5,151 bases of DNA from Acinetobacter sp. UBA6641. Lineage in GTDB: Bacteria; Pseudomonadota; Gammaproteobacteria; Pseudomonadales; Moraxellaceae. Within the stretch, counting starts at the first letter, position 1; each line of letters opens with the position of its first letter. Position numbers and translations under genes: made by a program. The stretch spans positions 8,285 to 13,435 of the forward strand of contig DKLL01000089.1 of the NCBI GenBank assembly GCA_002455755.1. Direction: 5' to 3'. Below, piece by piece: positions 5,038 to 5,151 of this stretch. The notes beneath the pieces are model-generated. The model was not told the origin of the DNA. It worked only from the letters and a program-made list of their open reading frames with translations, and searched no databases.

Positions 5038-5151
5038 ATCCCGACGCGATACAGCAAACGAACTTAGCTGAATAGGTTAAGTTGTTAGATGTTTATTGCG
5101 TTAAATTTTCTACTGACGAGGTAGAAAATAGATCATTAAGAGATTATGAAG
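5038..5151 (+). other. Leader transcript of a stable-RNA operon, cut by window edge
   Basis: No protein frame starts here, and the sequence follows an rrn-type promoter. It can form two hairpins: AACTTA/TAAGTT (5061-5066 with 5078-5083) and a perfect 9-bp stem, ATTTTCTAC/GTAGAAAAT (5105-5113 with 5121-5129), with a seven-base loop. The second could be a boxB-like antitermination element or a processing stem. I see no clear boxA in the part present. That a 16S gene follows is inferred from the promoter and leader style. Confidence 0.5.

Overview
The window looks like a gammaproteobacterial chromosome, most probably Acinetobacter. The reasons are the AT-rich base composition, the GrpE and DnaK sequences (GrpE closely resembles what I recall of Acinetobacter GrpE), and the mix of small housekeeping genes with a promoter of the rRNA-operon type. 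The genus is my inference from sequence memory; no search was run.

Layout. Positions 1-850 hold a heat-shock unit read on the minus strand: grpE followed by the first codons of dnaK, which runs out of the window. Both genes carry a close match to a sigma-32 promoter, one upstream of grpE and one in the grpE-dnaK gap. Positions 851-1699 hold no convincing gene. They contain a strong intrinsic terminator reading to the right with no gene in front of it, a short GC-rich island, and a perfect 14-bp inverted repeat just past the next gene. Positions 1700-2205 (minus) encode a small lipoprotein with a long Arg/Glu/Gln/Lys-rich helical tail. Its reading frame is broken near the 3' end by an apparent one-base loss in a run of five A (minus strand). 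Positions 2409-3479 (plus) encode a family IV (hormone-sensitive-lipase-like) esterase with an intact catalytic triad. Convergent to it, 3506-4198 (minus) encodes a divergent acetoacetate-decarboxylase-like protein. Positions 4301-4870 (plus) encode a secreted cyclophilin-type prolyl isomerase. From about 5004 the window enters a strong promoter and leader of the ribosomal-RNA type, whose gene lies beyond the right edge.

The most striking signal is at 3510-3529: a perfect 20-bp palindrome whose central 16 bp, TGTTTCACGTGAAACA, is the canonical ParB-binding centromere sequence parS. It lies inside the last codons of the decarboxylase-like gene. Because a T run follows it, it also has the form of an intrinsic terminator for the convergent esterase gene. 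One short sequence therefore appears to serve as protein-coding DNA, chromosome-segregation site and transcription terminator. parS sites cluster near the replication origin, so this, together with the rrn-like promoter, suggests an origin-proximal region.

Apart from grpE-dnaK, the genes look like independent single-gene transcription units, not a pathway. I see no phage, IS, CRISPR or defence genes.
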